Assembly (NCBI RefSeq): GCF_023065955.2
Contig: NW_026622886.1
Span: 13,960,001-14,024,000, forward strand
DNA: 64,000 nt
DNA from: Ursus arctos
Taxonomy: Eukaryota > Chordata > Mammalia > Carnivora > Ursidae
Reading direction: 5' to 3'
Made by a program: the position numbers and the translations under genes. This document shows, piece by piece, positions 35,040-47,169 of this stretch. Within the stretch, counting starts at the first letter, position 1. The number at the start of each line of letters is the position of its first letter. Below the pieces are notes generated by a model. It had not been told where the DNA came from. It was given only the letters and a program-made list of their open reading frames with translations, and did no database searches.

Positions 35040-36630
35040 TCAGAGGATGGGATCTTGAGCCCAAAGCAAAGAGTTGGCCTTAGCTAGGAGCATGGTCAGG
35101 GTACCCTTGGCATGAGAGGGAACGTTGCATTTGTGGGCACAGATGCAGGCAAGTAGGTCCCTGCAATGGGAGGAACTTGTGATCATTTTTTGCTTATTGC
35201 TTCAAGGACAATGCTCTGTAAATTCTTCCTTCGCTCTTCTGTAACACCAATTTCGGAAAGTAAGCGATTTTTATTAACATGAAAACGTGTTGTTATTTCT
35301 CCCATCTTAAATACAAAGAACTCTTTCTTGCCCCAACTTCTTCCTCCAGTTATCACCCCATTTCTCTTTTGAAAGAGCTATTTATAACTGCTCTCTCAAA
35401 GTTTCCTCCTCCCATTCTTTCTTGAATATACCTTCGTCATGCTTTCACTTCCACCTCCCCACAGAATCTTCCCTTGCCCAGCTCACCAAACTTCTCCACG
35501 TTGCTAAATTCAATAGTTAACTTTGGTCCTGATCTTACTGGCCCTCTCAGCAGCATTTGACACAATCACTCCCTCCTGAAACACTTTCCTCTGGGCACCA
35601 CACCCTCTGAGTTCCCTTCTTGCTCCTTTCTGTTGACTCTTCTATCCTCCAAATTCACAACACAGGTGTGTCCCACAGTTCAATACTTGGGTCTCTTTTC
35701 CATTTGTAGTCATTCCTTTGGTGAGCTCATCCCAGTGTTTATCTCCCAGTCAGAGCTCTCCTGTATTCCAGACTCTTCTGTCCTACTCAACATCTCCACC
35801 ACAGGGACACACCAAGCTTAATCTGTCTACAAGAGGACCCACTCTTCTCCGCATCCCTGTAAAAGGGCAGCTCCTTTCTTCCAACTCCTTAAATGAATAG
35901 CGTGTAACAGGTAAACAGCCTGTGACCCTTCTCTCTTACATCACTCACCCAAAGTGTCTGAAACTCCCATAAGGTCTACTTTCTACTCTTCTCAACATCT
36001 CTGCTGAGTGCTTGACCAACCCACCATCCTCTCCTTCCAGAATTTTGCAACATATCTCCTAACTGATCTCCCTGCTTCTGCCCTTGCCATGACTTCCCTT
36101 TCTAAGTCCAAAATCACCAGGCAATCGGAGTGACTCTAATAAAATAGAAACCAGATCTTGTCCTGCCTCTGCTCAAAACCTTCCAAGGATGTTCTTGTCA
36201 CTCAGAAAAGCTAAAGTTTCCCAGTGACCACTGAGGCCTAATGTCATCCGTCTTCCATTGTCTCTCTGGAGTAATTTCTTATTATTTTCCACCTTGTTCA
36301 GTAAGTCCGGTCATATTGGCCTCCTCAGTGTTTCATGAACACACTAGGGAAGCTTCTGCCTCGGTGCCTTTGAACTTACTGTTCTCTTTTCATGGAAGAG
36401 AGGCCTATCCTTGCCAACTTCTACAAAAATTACAAACCCCTTCCAACACTTTCTGCTTTACTTTCTTCCCCATAATGTTTGATATTTTATATATATTTAC
36501 TTTTTAATTTTGTGCTTAAGTTCCAACAGAAAAGGGCTTTTTGTCTGTTTTATTTACTGCTGAGTTCTTAGTACCTGAAACAGTGCCTGGAATAGAGGGA
36601 GTGTGCATGTTTGCTGAATGAATTAACTAT
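35040..36630. repeat. L2-related block, short reverse then long forward part
   Basis: About 35040-35200 is antisense LINE-like (GGGCACAGATGCAGGCAAGT). About 35330-36630 is a long forward L2 (GCCCTCTCAGCAGCATTTGA, TCCTAACTGATCTCCCTGCT, AAACAGTGCCTGGAATAGAG, ending TTTGCTGAATGAATTAAC). The forward part is the longest L2 remnant in the window. Confidence 0.7.
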
Positions 36631-38562
36631 CATCAAAATGGTATGATTTATGTAATTAGTTATTTTGTAATGACTAGTGATAGAGGCTATCACTAGTTCT
36701 GTGTGGGTCTAAAGAGAAGAGTGTGCTTCACTAATACAACTACGACTCACACATTCCAAGCAATTCAAAAGTCATCAACAATTTGATTATTTATATGAAG
36801 GAAAAGATAAACTTATTATTGATGATAATCATTTCAAAATAGGTACCAAAGGGCCAATGATGGACATAAAATTTAAAATGAGAAAAAAAATCTGAAATGG
36901 AAAATGTGAGTAGTAAATAGGAGTTTACCTTTAAAAGGGGGGATTTCCTTAAATAGACACTAAGACGCAGATCATTTGGACTTAATGATTATTCGGGAAG
37001 TTTGCTGTGGATTGCTTTCTCTGGGCTAATATGAAAGATGAGTTACAGAATATTAAAGACCCAGGGTGCCAAAAGCAAGCACTTAGCTGTTGAGTAATCA
37101 GGCAGGGGCAAAGTTTTTTAGGGAAGATTAAATTTGACTATGTCTTCACTGTTATCATGAATTAAACATTCTCCTAGTTGTTTCTTGAAATTCAGTGTTA
37201 AAAGAGATAACGATTCTCTTACTATCAAAATGTTCAACTACAGAGCCTGTCTTTACCCATTTGAAGGCAAAAACATCTAAGTCTCTGAAACATGTTTTCC
37301 GTAATTGTTGGGCATCATGACACACAGCTAATGAAAAAAAAAAAACACTAACCATACAATGTATTTATTGTTAATCATTTCAGACGTATATGGATTCATA
37401 GTAGGCTTTCTGCGTTTTCTTTTTTTCTTTTCCACCTTGAACTAAGTTCTTTGTTTTCTGTGTAAAAGAGTGAAGTAACTCCTGGAAGCTGAAATAGCTA
37501 TTAGTATTATTGTCTCTTGGCTGTAGCTGTTCATAAAACACTTGATTTAAATTAGAGTGCTTTTGATGGCTTCTAAATCTAATAACACAATGTAGATACA
37601 AGTTTGTTGTTCAACTAAGGGACATTTTAATTATTTGTGACAGGGAAAAAATTAATTTATCTATAATTTCCTGCTACCTCTCAGGCACAGAAGAACCTGC
37701 AAAGGCCCTTCTTGCTGAGCCTGCTGTGGCCATGAGAACACAAAGCAGAGCTCAGAGGCTCAATTAGAGCCAATTGTGTCATGTATGCAAAAGACTGGAG
37801 CCAGGAAATGGGAAAGGCTGCTTAGAATGAAGGTTCCAGAAAGAGGACAACCTAGCTGTTGGGAGTGGATAGAGGATTGTGGGGGAAAAGGAGAAATAGA
37901 GAGCTGCCATCCAGAGAAGAAGTTCTGGAGGGAAAGAGAAGAAATGCTTAGATAAGTTTTATGAAGTTTTCCATATGGTGACATCACCCTTTTTCTAATT
38001 GCTATTTTTTCTAGTATACATTAAGCAAATATCTAGCTATTAAAATTTCAAAAAATTAAAACCAAACAAAATTATCTTGTATACAACCAAAATCATGCAG
38101 CAATCATCCAGCACACCATGGTCAGCACAACTGGGTAACAAACGGCAGAACAATTCTCTGCTACCTGATTTAATCCCAGTAGACGACTACTGTAGCACAG
38201 ATGATATTTCAGGAGACACACAGAAGATTTGCAATTTCTGTAGTATTGAGTATTATTCAGAAAAGTATTGGGCTTTTTGAGTTTTAAGTAATAAGTCATA
38301 AAATGTCATTAAAACAATCTAGGCAGAAGAAACCCCAGGAACGGAGAACATAGTTACAAAGCTTAAAATAGAAATATCTCAGTAATTGAACAAAGCTACC
38401 TACTTTTGATGGGAATTAAGACTCTGACAGAGTCAGAATGGATCAGAAGAAAGACTTTCATTATTTAGGATCAGGTGGCAATTCACATTGCTTTATATAA
38501 AAATTCTGAATAAAGAATAAGAATAAAAGATGAAGGAATGATTTTTAAGCATAAAAATATTA

Positions 38563-38746
38563 GGGGCGCCCGGGTGGCTCAGTTGGTTAAGCATCTGCCT
38601 TCAGCTCAGGTCATGATCCCAGGGTCCTGGGATCGAGCCCCATGTCGGGCTCTCTGCTCAGCAGGGAGCCTGCTTCTCCCTCTCCCTCTGCTTGCTGCTC
38701 TGCCTGTGTTCTCTGTCAAATGAATAAATAAAATCTTTAAAAAATA
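38563..38746 (+). mobile_element. SINEC
   Basis: Complete copy from GGGGCGCCCGGGTGGCTCAG to AATAAAATCTTT and tail. A perfect 12-bp duplication ATAAAAATATTA lies at 38551-38562 and 38747-38758. Confidence 0.94.
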
Positions 38747-39005
38747 ATAAAAATATTAATGCACTGCCGATGTTAAGAAAAGAGTATACAGTTGTCTCGA
38801 TAACCACTTAAAGAACAAGATTTATCAAAGGTATGTTCTATGGGTGGAACAAAGGTTTCCTGGAGCCCCACAAAAGTGGAAACAACATACTTAACTCTGT
38901 GTGTTGCTGCAAGGAAACCTCCAACTGAGACAGTCTTTGGAGAAACCCATATGCACTTTCCCGAGAAGGAGAACCTGTTATGGCCACAATCATCTCGCCA
39001 TTTTT

Positions 39006-39233
39006 TTTTTTTTTAAGATTTATTTATTTGAGAGAGAGAGAGCAAGAGAGAAAGAGTGAGAGAGGGCTGTTCACAGGAGGAGGGGCAGAGGGAGAGGGAG
39101 AGAAAGGGAGAGAAGCAGATTCTGCACCAAGCGGGGAGCCAGATGCAGGGCTCGATCTCAGGACCCTGAGATCATGACCTGAGCTGAAATCAAGAGTCAG
39201 ATGTTCAACCAACGGAGCCACTCAGCACCCCTT
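39006..39233 (-). mobile_element. SINEC, reverse orientation, GA-rich body
   Basis: Antisense copy with a long GAGA-rich region (complement of the CT body) and head ending CACTCAGCACCCC. A 9-bp duplication GCCATTTTT lies at 38997-39005 and 39234-39242. It is about 1 kb downstream of an ANO4 exon in transcription order. Confidence 0.92.
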
Positions 39234-40248
39234 GCCATTTTTCTAATGCTCTTTTTGGAGATGTTCCAGAAAAATGCTGTTCTGTTTCATAAACGCTCAA
39301 GAGTTGAGGTCAGTCTAACAGATCTGGAAAAATCCCGCTTATCTTAAGTGTCCTAAGATCAGCATGCAACCTGCGTGTACCATACAAAGAAGAACCTGGA
39401 TGTCTGATTTCAAAGATCTATCCCCTCGGCCTTGAGGAGCAAAATCAGAAGCAAATGTTTCCAACTGCCAATACGTTCTTCTCATTGACTATGAAAAGGT
39501 CCAGAAGCTCTGCAAACGTTTAAGGAAAATCTAAGAGGACTTATGTAATCTACCTAACAGGGCCAAGTTCTATAAATGTGCATGGTGTTTTGGGGTACAC
39601 AATAATCTCATTGTGGGTCAGAGGTGTAGCTGGGCCGCTGGTACCTTCCTTAGTAATTTTTCCCTGAAAGGTCCCTATACAGAGAAGGAAAGAGGGGAGA
39701 GAGAAAAACACTGGTAAGGTAACTCTTGAGTTACAGAACCTCATGAAAAGACACCTGAATGTCTCTTAAAATGGAATCATTTTCTAAAGTCCCACTGTTT
39801 TTGGCCAAATCAGCCAGACAGCCTCTCCTGCTATGAGGATGCCCAAGCTCATTATGTTTCCTGAAATGTAAAAAGAGGCTCCCGAGTGGGATGATTGCAT
39901 CTTATCCAAAGTTTTCTTAAATCCATGCAAAAGAACCCTCCATTCACATAGACAGAGACACTGTAGACATAGGAAGTCAAGTAAATCATAACACTCTGAA
40001 GCAATTCATTTAATTGAAATAGAGTATTTTGATTTTCATGGAATCTTTTGGCATTCAAATGCTCTCAAAGGCAAACCGTGCTTCAAAAAATTAGTTATTG
40101 GAACATTCCCCAAACACTGCAGACTGGCAAACTCCAAACAAATGAAATGTTCAGTTCACATAACGAACATAATGGCTTATTTTTTAATTGCCTCTCGATA
40201 TGAATAGATGCATATTTGTGTTTCTTCTCATTTAAGCAAACTATTTAC

Positions 40249-40407
40249 CTCTTTCTCCATTTGTAATCCTTCTGCTCTAATATTTCTTTCAAATACTTCT
40301 CTCTTTTCGGTCTGTGGGTTGGATTTTCTGTACACAAGAATATAGTCAATTCGACACTTTCCATCTCTGAAGTAAAGTCCATTTGATTTGTTTTTTTCCG
40401 GCACTGT
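40249..40407 (-). CDS. ANO4: ANO4 coding exon (dimerisation-domain start)
   Basis: This 159-nt exon encodes 53 residues from [10 protein letters not shown] to GLQMEKE, in phase 0 at both ends. ANO4 is a TMEM16-family membrane protein, reported as a calcium-dependent phospholipid scramblase or cation channel, mainly in brain and adrenal. The exon carries the conserved family segment [20 protein letters not shown], which opens the cytosolic anoctamin dimerisation domain before the first membrane helix. The acceptor is a pyrimidine-rich tract ending TGTGTGCAG and the donor is GAG followed by GTAAAT. The peptide joins directly to that of the exon at 42997-43133 and agrees with my memory of mammalian ANO4. 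Paralogues ANO3 and ANO5 to ANO7 share the fold, but the upstream acidic stretch is specific to ANO4. No stop or frameshift is present. Confidence 0.95.
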
Positions 40408-42996
40408 CTGCACACACAGAGAAAGAAACCAGTTTAAGACACTCATAAAAATGAGCCTGAGATAATATTAAAAAATTAAAAGTAAATGAATTTTTCATTG
40501 TGTTTTATCAAAATTACATTTTTATTAATGAAAAATGTAAATAGTAGGGAAGAAAAACTAAAAATTGGAAAAAGAATTGAGTGAAATGGACAAAACTTAA
40601 GACCCCTAACAATAATGCCAGATGTTGGCAAGGATGTGGAACAACTGAGAATGATCATATTCTAAAAAGCGAGAGTGAAAACTGAAATACTTACTCTGGA
40701 AAACACACTGGCATTATCTTGTAAAACTGAACATTGGCGTAACATATAACCCATAAGAAGACAAATCCTTATTAAAGGTGCTGGGAGACATGTATATGAG
40801 TATCTATAGCAGCATTGTTCATAAGAGTAGAAAATAAAAAATGTGAACTAATTCAAATGTCCATGGACAGGAAAATAGGTAAATAAATTATAGAATAGTC
40901 ATATGGTGGAATATTATACAGCAGTAAAAATGAATGAACTACAGTTATATCTAAGAGTAAGCATAACTCTTAAAACAATATTGACAGGAATAAAAGCAAG
41001 TCACAGAGGACTCCATGGCACATGATTTTTAATGAAGCACAAATAAAATGAATCTAGAAAGAAGTTGTTAAGGCTATGTATATGCATGGTAAAGATATTT
41101 TTAGATCAAGAGAATAAAAAACCAAAAATTCAGGACTATAGGACTTCTGATAAGGTAGAAGGATGGGCTTGAAAGCAGTTTTGGTGGTTTTAGTATTATT
41201 CTAGTTCAACATTTCTCAAAATTTTTGCCCACAATAAGAAAAAACATTTTACTTTGTGATATCTGTGTACATATATAAGCATACCAAGTTATTTGAGACA
41301 AAAGTTTCACAAGACAATACTTATCCTTTCTACTTGCATACATGCTAATATTACTTTCCCATTCCACTAAAAATAGAGTTAGTAACCTACAACTAGGTTG
41401 TCATTATAATTTGAAAAATACCATCTTAGTTCCTCAGTTGGATGATAGTTTAAGGTGTTTATTTTATTATGCTTCAAAACTTACATGTAAGTTATAAACA
41501 TCATTTTGTAGTGATTACACATACAAAAATTAGAGAACAAAATAGTAGGTGTAATTTTCTTCCAGGCTCCCTAGGCTTGTTATGATCATGTACAACACTG
41601 AAAGAGACCATCAAGTACAGCCTGGTTAGGCTAGAGCCAATTTTCTCAGGTTGATAGATTTCAAAAATACGTCTACGAATCTAGCAAGTGCAAATGGGGG
41701 GAGGGGGGTTGGCTAATTTTCTGTAGGCCCAGTTTACATCAGTTTTCAAACAGTGGTATATGGGAGGCAAACATGCCAGACCTCCAAGATCATTGCTAGA
41801 ATGTACATTCTTGCACAAGTGCAATGCATGCCGCCTCATCTAAAAGGGAAAATATCAGCCAGGAGGGATGGAAATATCACATCCCATGTCTTGGTGCAGA
41901 CATTCTCAATGGATGACCAATCCTCACTGATTATTTTTTTGGTTTTTGCTTTAAGAGGTACTCAGAAGTCTACCCAAATAAACACTTTCTTAACAATTAT
42001 TTGCCAAGCAGGGAACTACTCTGTAGATTTAGCACATCAGCATCCGTCTGCAAAAACAAGGTTTCAGCCACGGCATCAGGAGGAGGGTTAGCAAGCCATT
42101 AACCCTCCTGAGACTGTTTCCTTATCTGTGAGTTAAGGAGATGAGAGTAGGTGCTCTTTGAGATCCCTTTTGATATCCCTCCTTTATGCCACATCTTGGC
42201 ACTCAAGGTAACTGTGTGAAGAAATGACAAGGGAATGAAGTTTAAAAAAAAAAAAAAATACACGGACAGTAGCATATGGTGTTGGTAGAAAGAGGTCTGG
42301 GAAGCTTGGCAAAAGTAAGCAATTTTTCCTGTTCAAAGGTGTCATCCTGTCAATGGTTAACTGGCTCTGGAATAATAAAAACAGTAGGAATATGCGATAA
42401 ATGACTCTGTGTATACCTAATGTATATACAAAGAAGGTACTAAACTCCACTGAAACAAAATCTAAGCAAGAGCGAATGCCCCTAACAAAAGACTCTTCTT
42501 CCAAAATGACATATGAACAGATGGATTTATTTACAACTGCAATGAATTTCCAGATTACAGAGGTGGACAGAAACTGGGGGCGGCTTTGGACAACATAATC
42601 TACTGAGAGCTGGTCCATTCTGTGTCACTGTTCTATGTGCTGGGGGATTTATACAAGGAAGTCCATGCTCGTAAAGCTTGCTTTCTCCTAGTGACGCTCA
42701 GAAAGTAGATTATCATAAAATGACAGCTGGTTTTAAGAATCTCCCTTTACATAAATGAAATGTCTCTAGGTGTAAGATGGGAAATGCATCATTTAGTAAA
42801 GTTTAAGCATAGGTAGATTCAGGATCCCCGAAATGTGCTAGACCTACGGAGGAAATAAAAAAGATGTAAGACCTGCTCCTTGTTTTCTGGAAACCTACAG
42901 TTCAACAAGATGATGACTTTAAACAATCCACTGGACTATGCTTCACAGGTTTCCACCTGGATGAAATATTGTATTTTTAAGAAATCATACACTTAC
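40408..42996 (-). other. ANO4: ANO4 phase-0 intron, 2,589 bp
   Basis: Complete intron bounded by GTAAGT (donor at 42996) and TGTGTGCAG (acceptor at 40408). It contains an old L1 3' fragment at about 40595-41170 and a short MIR-like remnant near 42095-42180. The rest, about 41170-42090 and 42180-42990, shows nothing I recognise beyond short A-runs. No young SINE or L1 has inserted here. Confidence 0.9.
40595..41170 (+). mobile_element. Old L1 3' fragment
   Basis: Decayed sense L1 tail: phrases such as GCCAGATGTTGGCAAGGATG near 40618, ATAGCAGCATTGTTCATAAG near 40807 and GGTGGAATATTATACAGCAG near 40904 are the L1 ORF2 3' end with many substitutions. It lies in the short intron between two ANO4 exons. 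No target duplication is visible, in keeping with an old insertion. Confidence 0.75.
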
Positions 42997-43133
42997 CTCT
43001 CCCCCTGCTTCCAATCTGCTAGCATCATCTGAAGTACTGGTCAGGTTTCCAGGGTGAAGCAGAGAATCATCATCTTTGCAAGGACTGTTGACAGCTTCTA
43101 ATTCATCAAAAAGAATATTGACATCCTTGGCCA
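42997..43133 (-). CDS. ANO4: ANO4 coding exon (acidic N-terminal region)
   Basis: The 137-nt exon starts with TG, completing a split ATG methionine codon from the previous exon, then encodes 45 residues from AKDVNILFDELEAV to SRLEAGGE and ends in phase 0. The acceptor is GGTTTTAG before TGGCCAAGG; the donor is a perfect GTAAGT. The peptide is acidic and rich in Ser and Asp (CKDDDSLL, TSTSDDASR). It is predicted to be disordered cytosolic N-terminus without a catalytic or pore residue. The match to ANO4 covers the whole exon without a gap. The reading frame continues open for about 96 nt into the intron upstream of the acceptor; that part is not ANO4 protein. Confidence 0.95.
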
Positions 43134-44044
43134 CTAAAACCAAAATAAATACATTACAAGTGAGGTTAAGAATTTGGGATCTTAAAAGCAATACCAAAAT
43201 AGAAGACATCTCTCCCTTTGGCTTCATATTTTTTCATTGTTTCAAAAACCACTTGAATGATAGGTATATTATTTCCTAAGAGAAAAGGATGTCAGATGTA
43301 AAACATGTTTGATCAAACAGTGTCTTGATAAAGGAAGATCAAGGACAATGTGAAGCAAAGTAAAGTACCTCCATAATATAAATATAACTTGCCTTCCATG
43401 ACAAGAGGAGGTATTATGTTTGTTTAGTTTTCTTTCACATACTTGTTTAGCATAAAGTACTTTCACTTATGACTTCTAAGAACTCATTCTCTGTGTTGGA
43501 CATAAGCTTTTATATTTTATCTCATTTTATTTTTCATGAAAGTGCCATACAACCTGCTAAGTGAACCCATATATGTGCCAACTGCAAGGTTCAGTAAGAT
43601 CCGTAATTTTACACCTTTGTTACATCCCAAGGTCTAATAAATAAAACCTCATGCAGTAACAAAGCATGCAATTACGTTTTCTGCATTTCTTCTTTCTCTA
43701 ATCATAAATTGAAATCATGAAGTTACCCATTCAGGGGCCTTTCCAAGAGACTGTTGATGCCAATACATAAAGCACTATATATCAGAGTTGCAAATAAAGA
43801 CTATCACGTTCAAATGCATAGTGCCTTGCAGTGTATCAGAAATGACAGTTCAGCACTAGTGGCTGAAGATACATAATGCCAGGTACAGGACCCTTCCTCA
43901 GCAACTCAAATGACAGACCAACATTGAATTTCACTTTTTCCTTTGATGCTTTAGAAATCATTAAGTGTTTTTAACCCACCACAAGCTGCTGTGCAGAATA
44001 ATTTGCAGGCGATATGGTACCACTTATATAGCACATACAAGAGT

Positions 44045-44240
44045 ATTCATCCTTTCATTCAAAAAATTTTGAGATGTGCACACTGTGCTGTGCACAGAGT
44101 TGACTGATAGCCATACCCTGATAAATAAAAGTGACATGTCTCCCTGCCCTTGTGGGAATAAGTAAACAAAACAAAGAGTCGAAGAATTATAAATTGCATT
44201 GAGTGCTATAAGGAAAAGAACATAGTTTGGATATAGAGGG
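44045..44240 (-). repeat. L2 fragment, reverse
   Basis: CATCCTTTCATTCAAAAAAT followed by GTGCTGTGCACAGAGTTGAC and CTGCCCTTGTGGGAATAAGT: antisense L2 tail. Confidence 0.6.
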
Positions 44241-44357
44241 AATAGAGATCATCTACTTAGATGGTGTGACCAGGTTCCAAAGCAATTCATTTAACATCTA
44301 GTTTTTCTTCTGTAAAATAATATCGGCAAGGCAATAAAATTAACATTTACTGCTTAC

Positions 44358-44788
44358 TGTGATAGGCTGAATCATGGCCCCCAAAGGTGATCTAATTCCT
44401 AGAGCACATGAATATATTACCTTCTATGGTAAAAGGGACTCTGCAGATGTAATTCAAGGATCTTAAAATGGGAGATTATGTTGGATTATATGGGTGGGCC
44501 CAATGTAATTACAAGGGAGGCAAGAGGGTCAGAGTCAGAGAGACAGATTGGGAAATGCTACGGATGTTGGCTTTGAAAATGGAGGATAGAGCCATGAGTC
44601 AAGGAATGAAGGTGTCCTAGAAAGTAGGAAAAGGCAAGAAAGGAGATTCTCCCCCAGGCCTGCAGAAGGAACACAGTCTTGCTGGCACCTCGATGACTTC
44701 CGACCTCCAGAACTGAAAGAAAATAAATTTGTGTTAAGTCACTAAGTTTGTGGTAATTTGTGGCAGTAGCAAGACGAAAAGATACACT
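44358..44788 (+). mobile_element. MLT1-type MaLR LTR
   Basis: Well-preserved LTR: GATAGGCTGAATCATGGCCC, AAAAGGGACTCTGCAGATGT, GGGTGGGCCCAATGTAATTA, CAAGGAATGAAGGTGTCC, AAGTCACTAAGTTTGTGGTA. Orientation is antisense to ANO4. Confidence 0.85.
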
Positions 44789-44979
44789 TACTATAGGTTT
44801 TTAGACTCTGCAGCTCCAAAGAAGAAAACATCATGGTCTTTTCATACAACTGGGATTTAGGAGCACCTTTGCTGTGCCAGGAACTCAAGGAAAGAAACAG
44901 TTTGGAAAGAGCACAGTATGTCCAGTGTTGTGGACGATGTCAAGAGGAAAGACAACTTCTCTGACAACCTTACATAAAG

Positions 44980-45185
44980 AAACTCCTGTCCTCCGATTAT
45001 TCTCCATCCCCTCTCACTGCTCATTTCGTCACAGCACTTATTGTTTATTCATTTGTTTACTACGTGATGGATATTTACCCTATTAGAATATAAGTTCCAT
45101 AAGAACAGGGACCCTGTCTGTCTTAACTGGTGCACAGAGGTCCTGGCACAGCCCTCAACACATATTTGTTTAATGACAGAATGAT
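44980..45185 (+). repeat. L2 3' end
   Basis: Sense tail with CACAGCACTTATTGTTTATT, ATATAAGTTCCATAAGAACA, GGGACCCTGTCTGTCTTAAC and a final TTTGTTTAATGACAGAATG. Confidence 0.7.
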
Positions 45186-45835
45186 GATCTCAAGGTGGAC
45201 ACAGTCTAATGATGTCTGAGAGCCTCCTCTTCTCCAATATCCTATGGTTCTAGGACCTTGCCTGTACATTTTTCCTAACACAATTCTTATTCACAAGCCA
45301 GGAGCTCTGTAGTTGCCAAGTAGATACTCACTAAATTTTTAAGTACATAGTGCTTAAATTTCAAGTAGATATTGATTAGATTTGAACAACAGGATAAAAA
45401 TATTTCTACAAAGTAGATCTGCTTACGATCCTAAACTCCACCACTCACCCATGTGAACTTGTGCTCCCATTTCCTCACTGGTGAGGCTGGTATGAAACCT
45501 TCTCTCTCAGGGTGGCTAAGAGGATTCAATGAGATCATAGACATGTTAGTCTGACCCATGGCAGAGCTGGTTTATTGATTTTAGACTCTGGGACCTTACG
45601 TCAGCAATTGTGCCTTAGCAACACAAGACAGAAGAGGTGAGGCATTTACAAGTTGGAATGGTTGTTATGAGGGGTAGACTGGGGTAAGGTGTGAAATAAA
45701 GAAGCTAAGGAGGACACAGAGATTCATGTTCAAGTGACTGACTGGCTCACCCTGGCGACAAACTTTTGACTATCCATTCATCCATCCCATGAGAATTGCC
45801 CCTTTGCTTTTGCTAAGATAGAAAATTATCAGGTC

Positions 45836-46046
45836 GGGGCGCCTGGGTGGCTCAGTCATTAGCGTCTGCCTTTGGCTCAGGGTGTGATCCGGAGTTCTGG
45901 GATAGAGCCCCACGTCAGTCTCTTCCGCTGGGAACCTGCTTCTTCCTCTCCCACTCCCCCTGCTTGTGTTTCCTCTCTCGCTGGCTGTCTCTCTCTCTGT
46001 CAAATAAATAAATAAAATCTTAAAAAAAAAAAAGAAAAGAAAAGAA
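45836..46046 (+). mobile_element. SINEC with AAAAG tail
   Basis: Complete arctoid-type copy; the A-tail has become (AAAAG)n near 46030-46045. A 14-bp duplication AAAATTATCAGGTC lies at 45822-45835 and 46047-46060. Confidence 0.94.
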
Positions 46047-46117
46047 AAAATTATCAGGTCATTCCTGCAAGTATCACCTTCTGCATTGGTATAATCAGTC
46101 CTATAAAGCCCTCTTTA

Positions 46118-46331
46118 GTCTGGGGTTCCCAATTGGGACCCTGTTGTCACCCTGGAGATACATGGCATTGTCTGGAGACATTTTTGATCATCATGGCTAA
46201 GGAGAGGGGGTAGTGCTAACATTTAGTGGGTGGAGGCCAAGGATACTGCTAAACACCCTACAATGTACAGAATAGCCCCTACATGAGATATCTAGCCCAA
46301 ATGTCAATAGAATTGAGGTTGAAAAATTCTG
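46118..46331 (+). mobile_element. MER5A-like hAT element, decayed
   Basis: Second copy of the same family: GTCTGGAGACATTTTTGATC, TTTAGTGGGTGGAGGCCAAG and AATAGAATTGAGGTTGAAAA at its end. It lies about 70 bp after the SINE at 45836. Confidence 0.82.
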
Positions 46332-46809
46332 TTCTACATTAAAGGCCCAACTCGTTGATTCTAGAGGGACCAGCTCACTTGGAAAAAGGAAGAGAAGTCC
46401 TTTGTTTTCCCCACTGCTACCCATCAGTATTACTGTCTGAAAGTTGTTACGGGGCTAATGTTACCTGAGTGCTCAAGGGAAATCAGTATGTCGTGAAACC
46501 TGATTTTTAGAGAATTAAGTGATATTAAGGCACCATTATCACCTGCCAGCCTCTCAAGAGCCTTAGCAGGGATTAAAAATGCTGATCTGTCAAAAAATGC
46601 TCAGCTGCACACATGGTCACTAAGAAGACTGCAGACCATGTTGACAAGTATACAGACAGAAGAAGCATGAGCCCTTTATCAACACTCCACCATTGTTACT
46701 GATAGAGCAGCTTTACGAGCTAAGTTTTAGAAACAAGGTACAATATCGTTTGAAGCAAACTTATATCATTTCTTTAATGAGAAGAACAACCCCCAACTTC
46801 CAAAGTTAA

Positions 46810-46945
46810 TCAATTTTTAAAAATCTGTTCATTCAATAAGTACTTAGTGGGTGCCTACTTTGGCTGGACCCTGTGCTGGGTTAGGTCAAGGACTGGACAC
46901 AGCAGCCACAGCCCCTCTCCTCACAGAGCTCACCATCTAGCCAAG
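46810..46945 (-). repeat. L2 fragment, reverse
   Basis: TTCATTCAATAAGTACTTAG, CCTGTGCTGGGTTAGG and TCACAGAGCTCACCATCTAG form a short antisense L2 tail. Confidence 0.6.
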
Positions 46946-47047
46946 GTGGCAGTGGGGCCTTTTTATCCATGGCATGGATGTCACAAAGCTACTTTACATC
47001 CAAACAAGGTTACTTGTAATGGATCCCCTCACCTTCCTTACACTTCT

Positions 47048-47048
<1 letters not shown>

Positions 47049-47078
<30 letters not shown>
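47049..47078. repeat. 30-base A homopolymer
   Basis: Pure A-run after CACTTCTC with no recognised SINE or L1 body and no AATAAA in the preceding 60 bases. Confidence 0.95.
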
Positions 47079-47082
<4 letters not shown>

Positions 47083-47169
47083 GATAATTATCTGCCAAAA
47101 TTCTGCTATTAGGCCCATTAAATAAGAAAGAGCCAAATATTCTGAGGAGTCAGTTAAGAATGACAAGAG

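Larger units (their letters stand above)
1..40248 (-). other. ANO4: ANO4 intron downstream of the 159-nt exon (partial)
   Basis: This is the 5' part of a phase-0 intron that begins with GTAAAT at 40248 and runs off the window, so it is at least 40,248 bp long. The next ANO4 exon should encode the following part of the dimerisation domain; no frame here resembles it. The intron is dense in mobile elements, listed separately. Stretches where I see no recognisable element include roughly 1-1570, 1760-2460, 5900-6400, 6650-7720, 10700-11240, 17440-17760, 18000-19190, 20541-21410, 22640-24110, 25445-26220, 36640-38550 and 39243-40248. Confidence 0.85.

Noticed and set aside
42985..43227. Longer ANO4 exon using the open frame upstream of 43133
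   Set aside because: The extra residues are hydrophobic intron translation and the AG at 43134-43135 with its T-rich tract gives the boundary that joins in frame.
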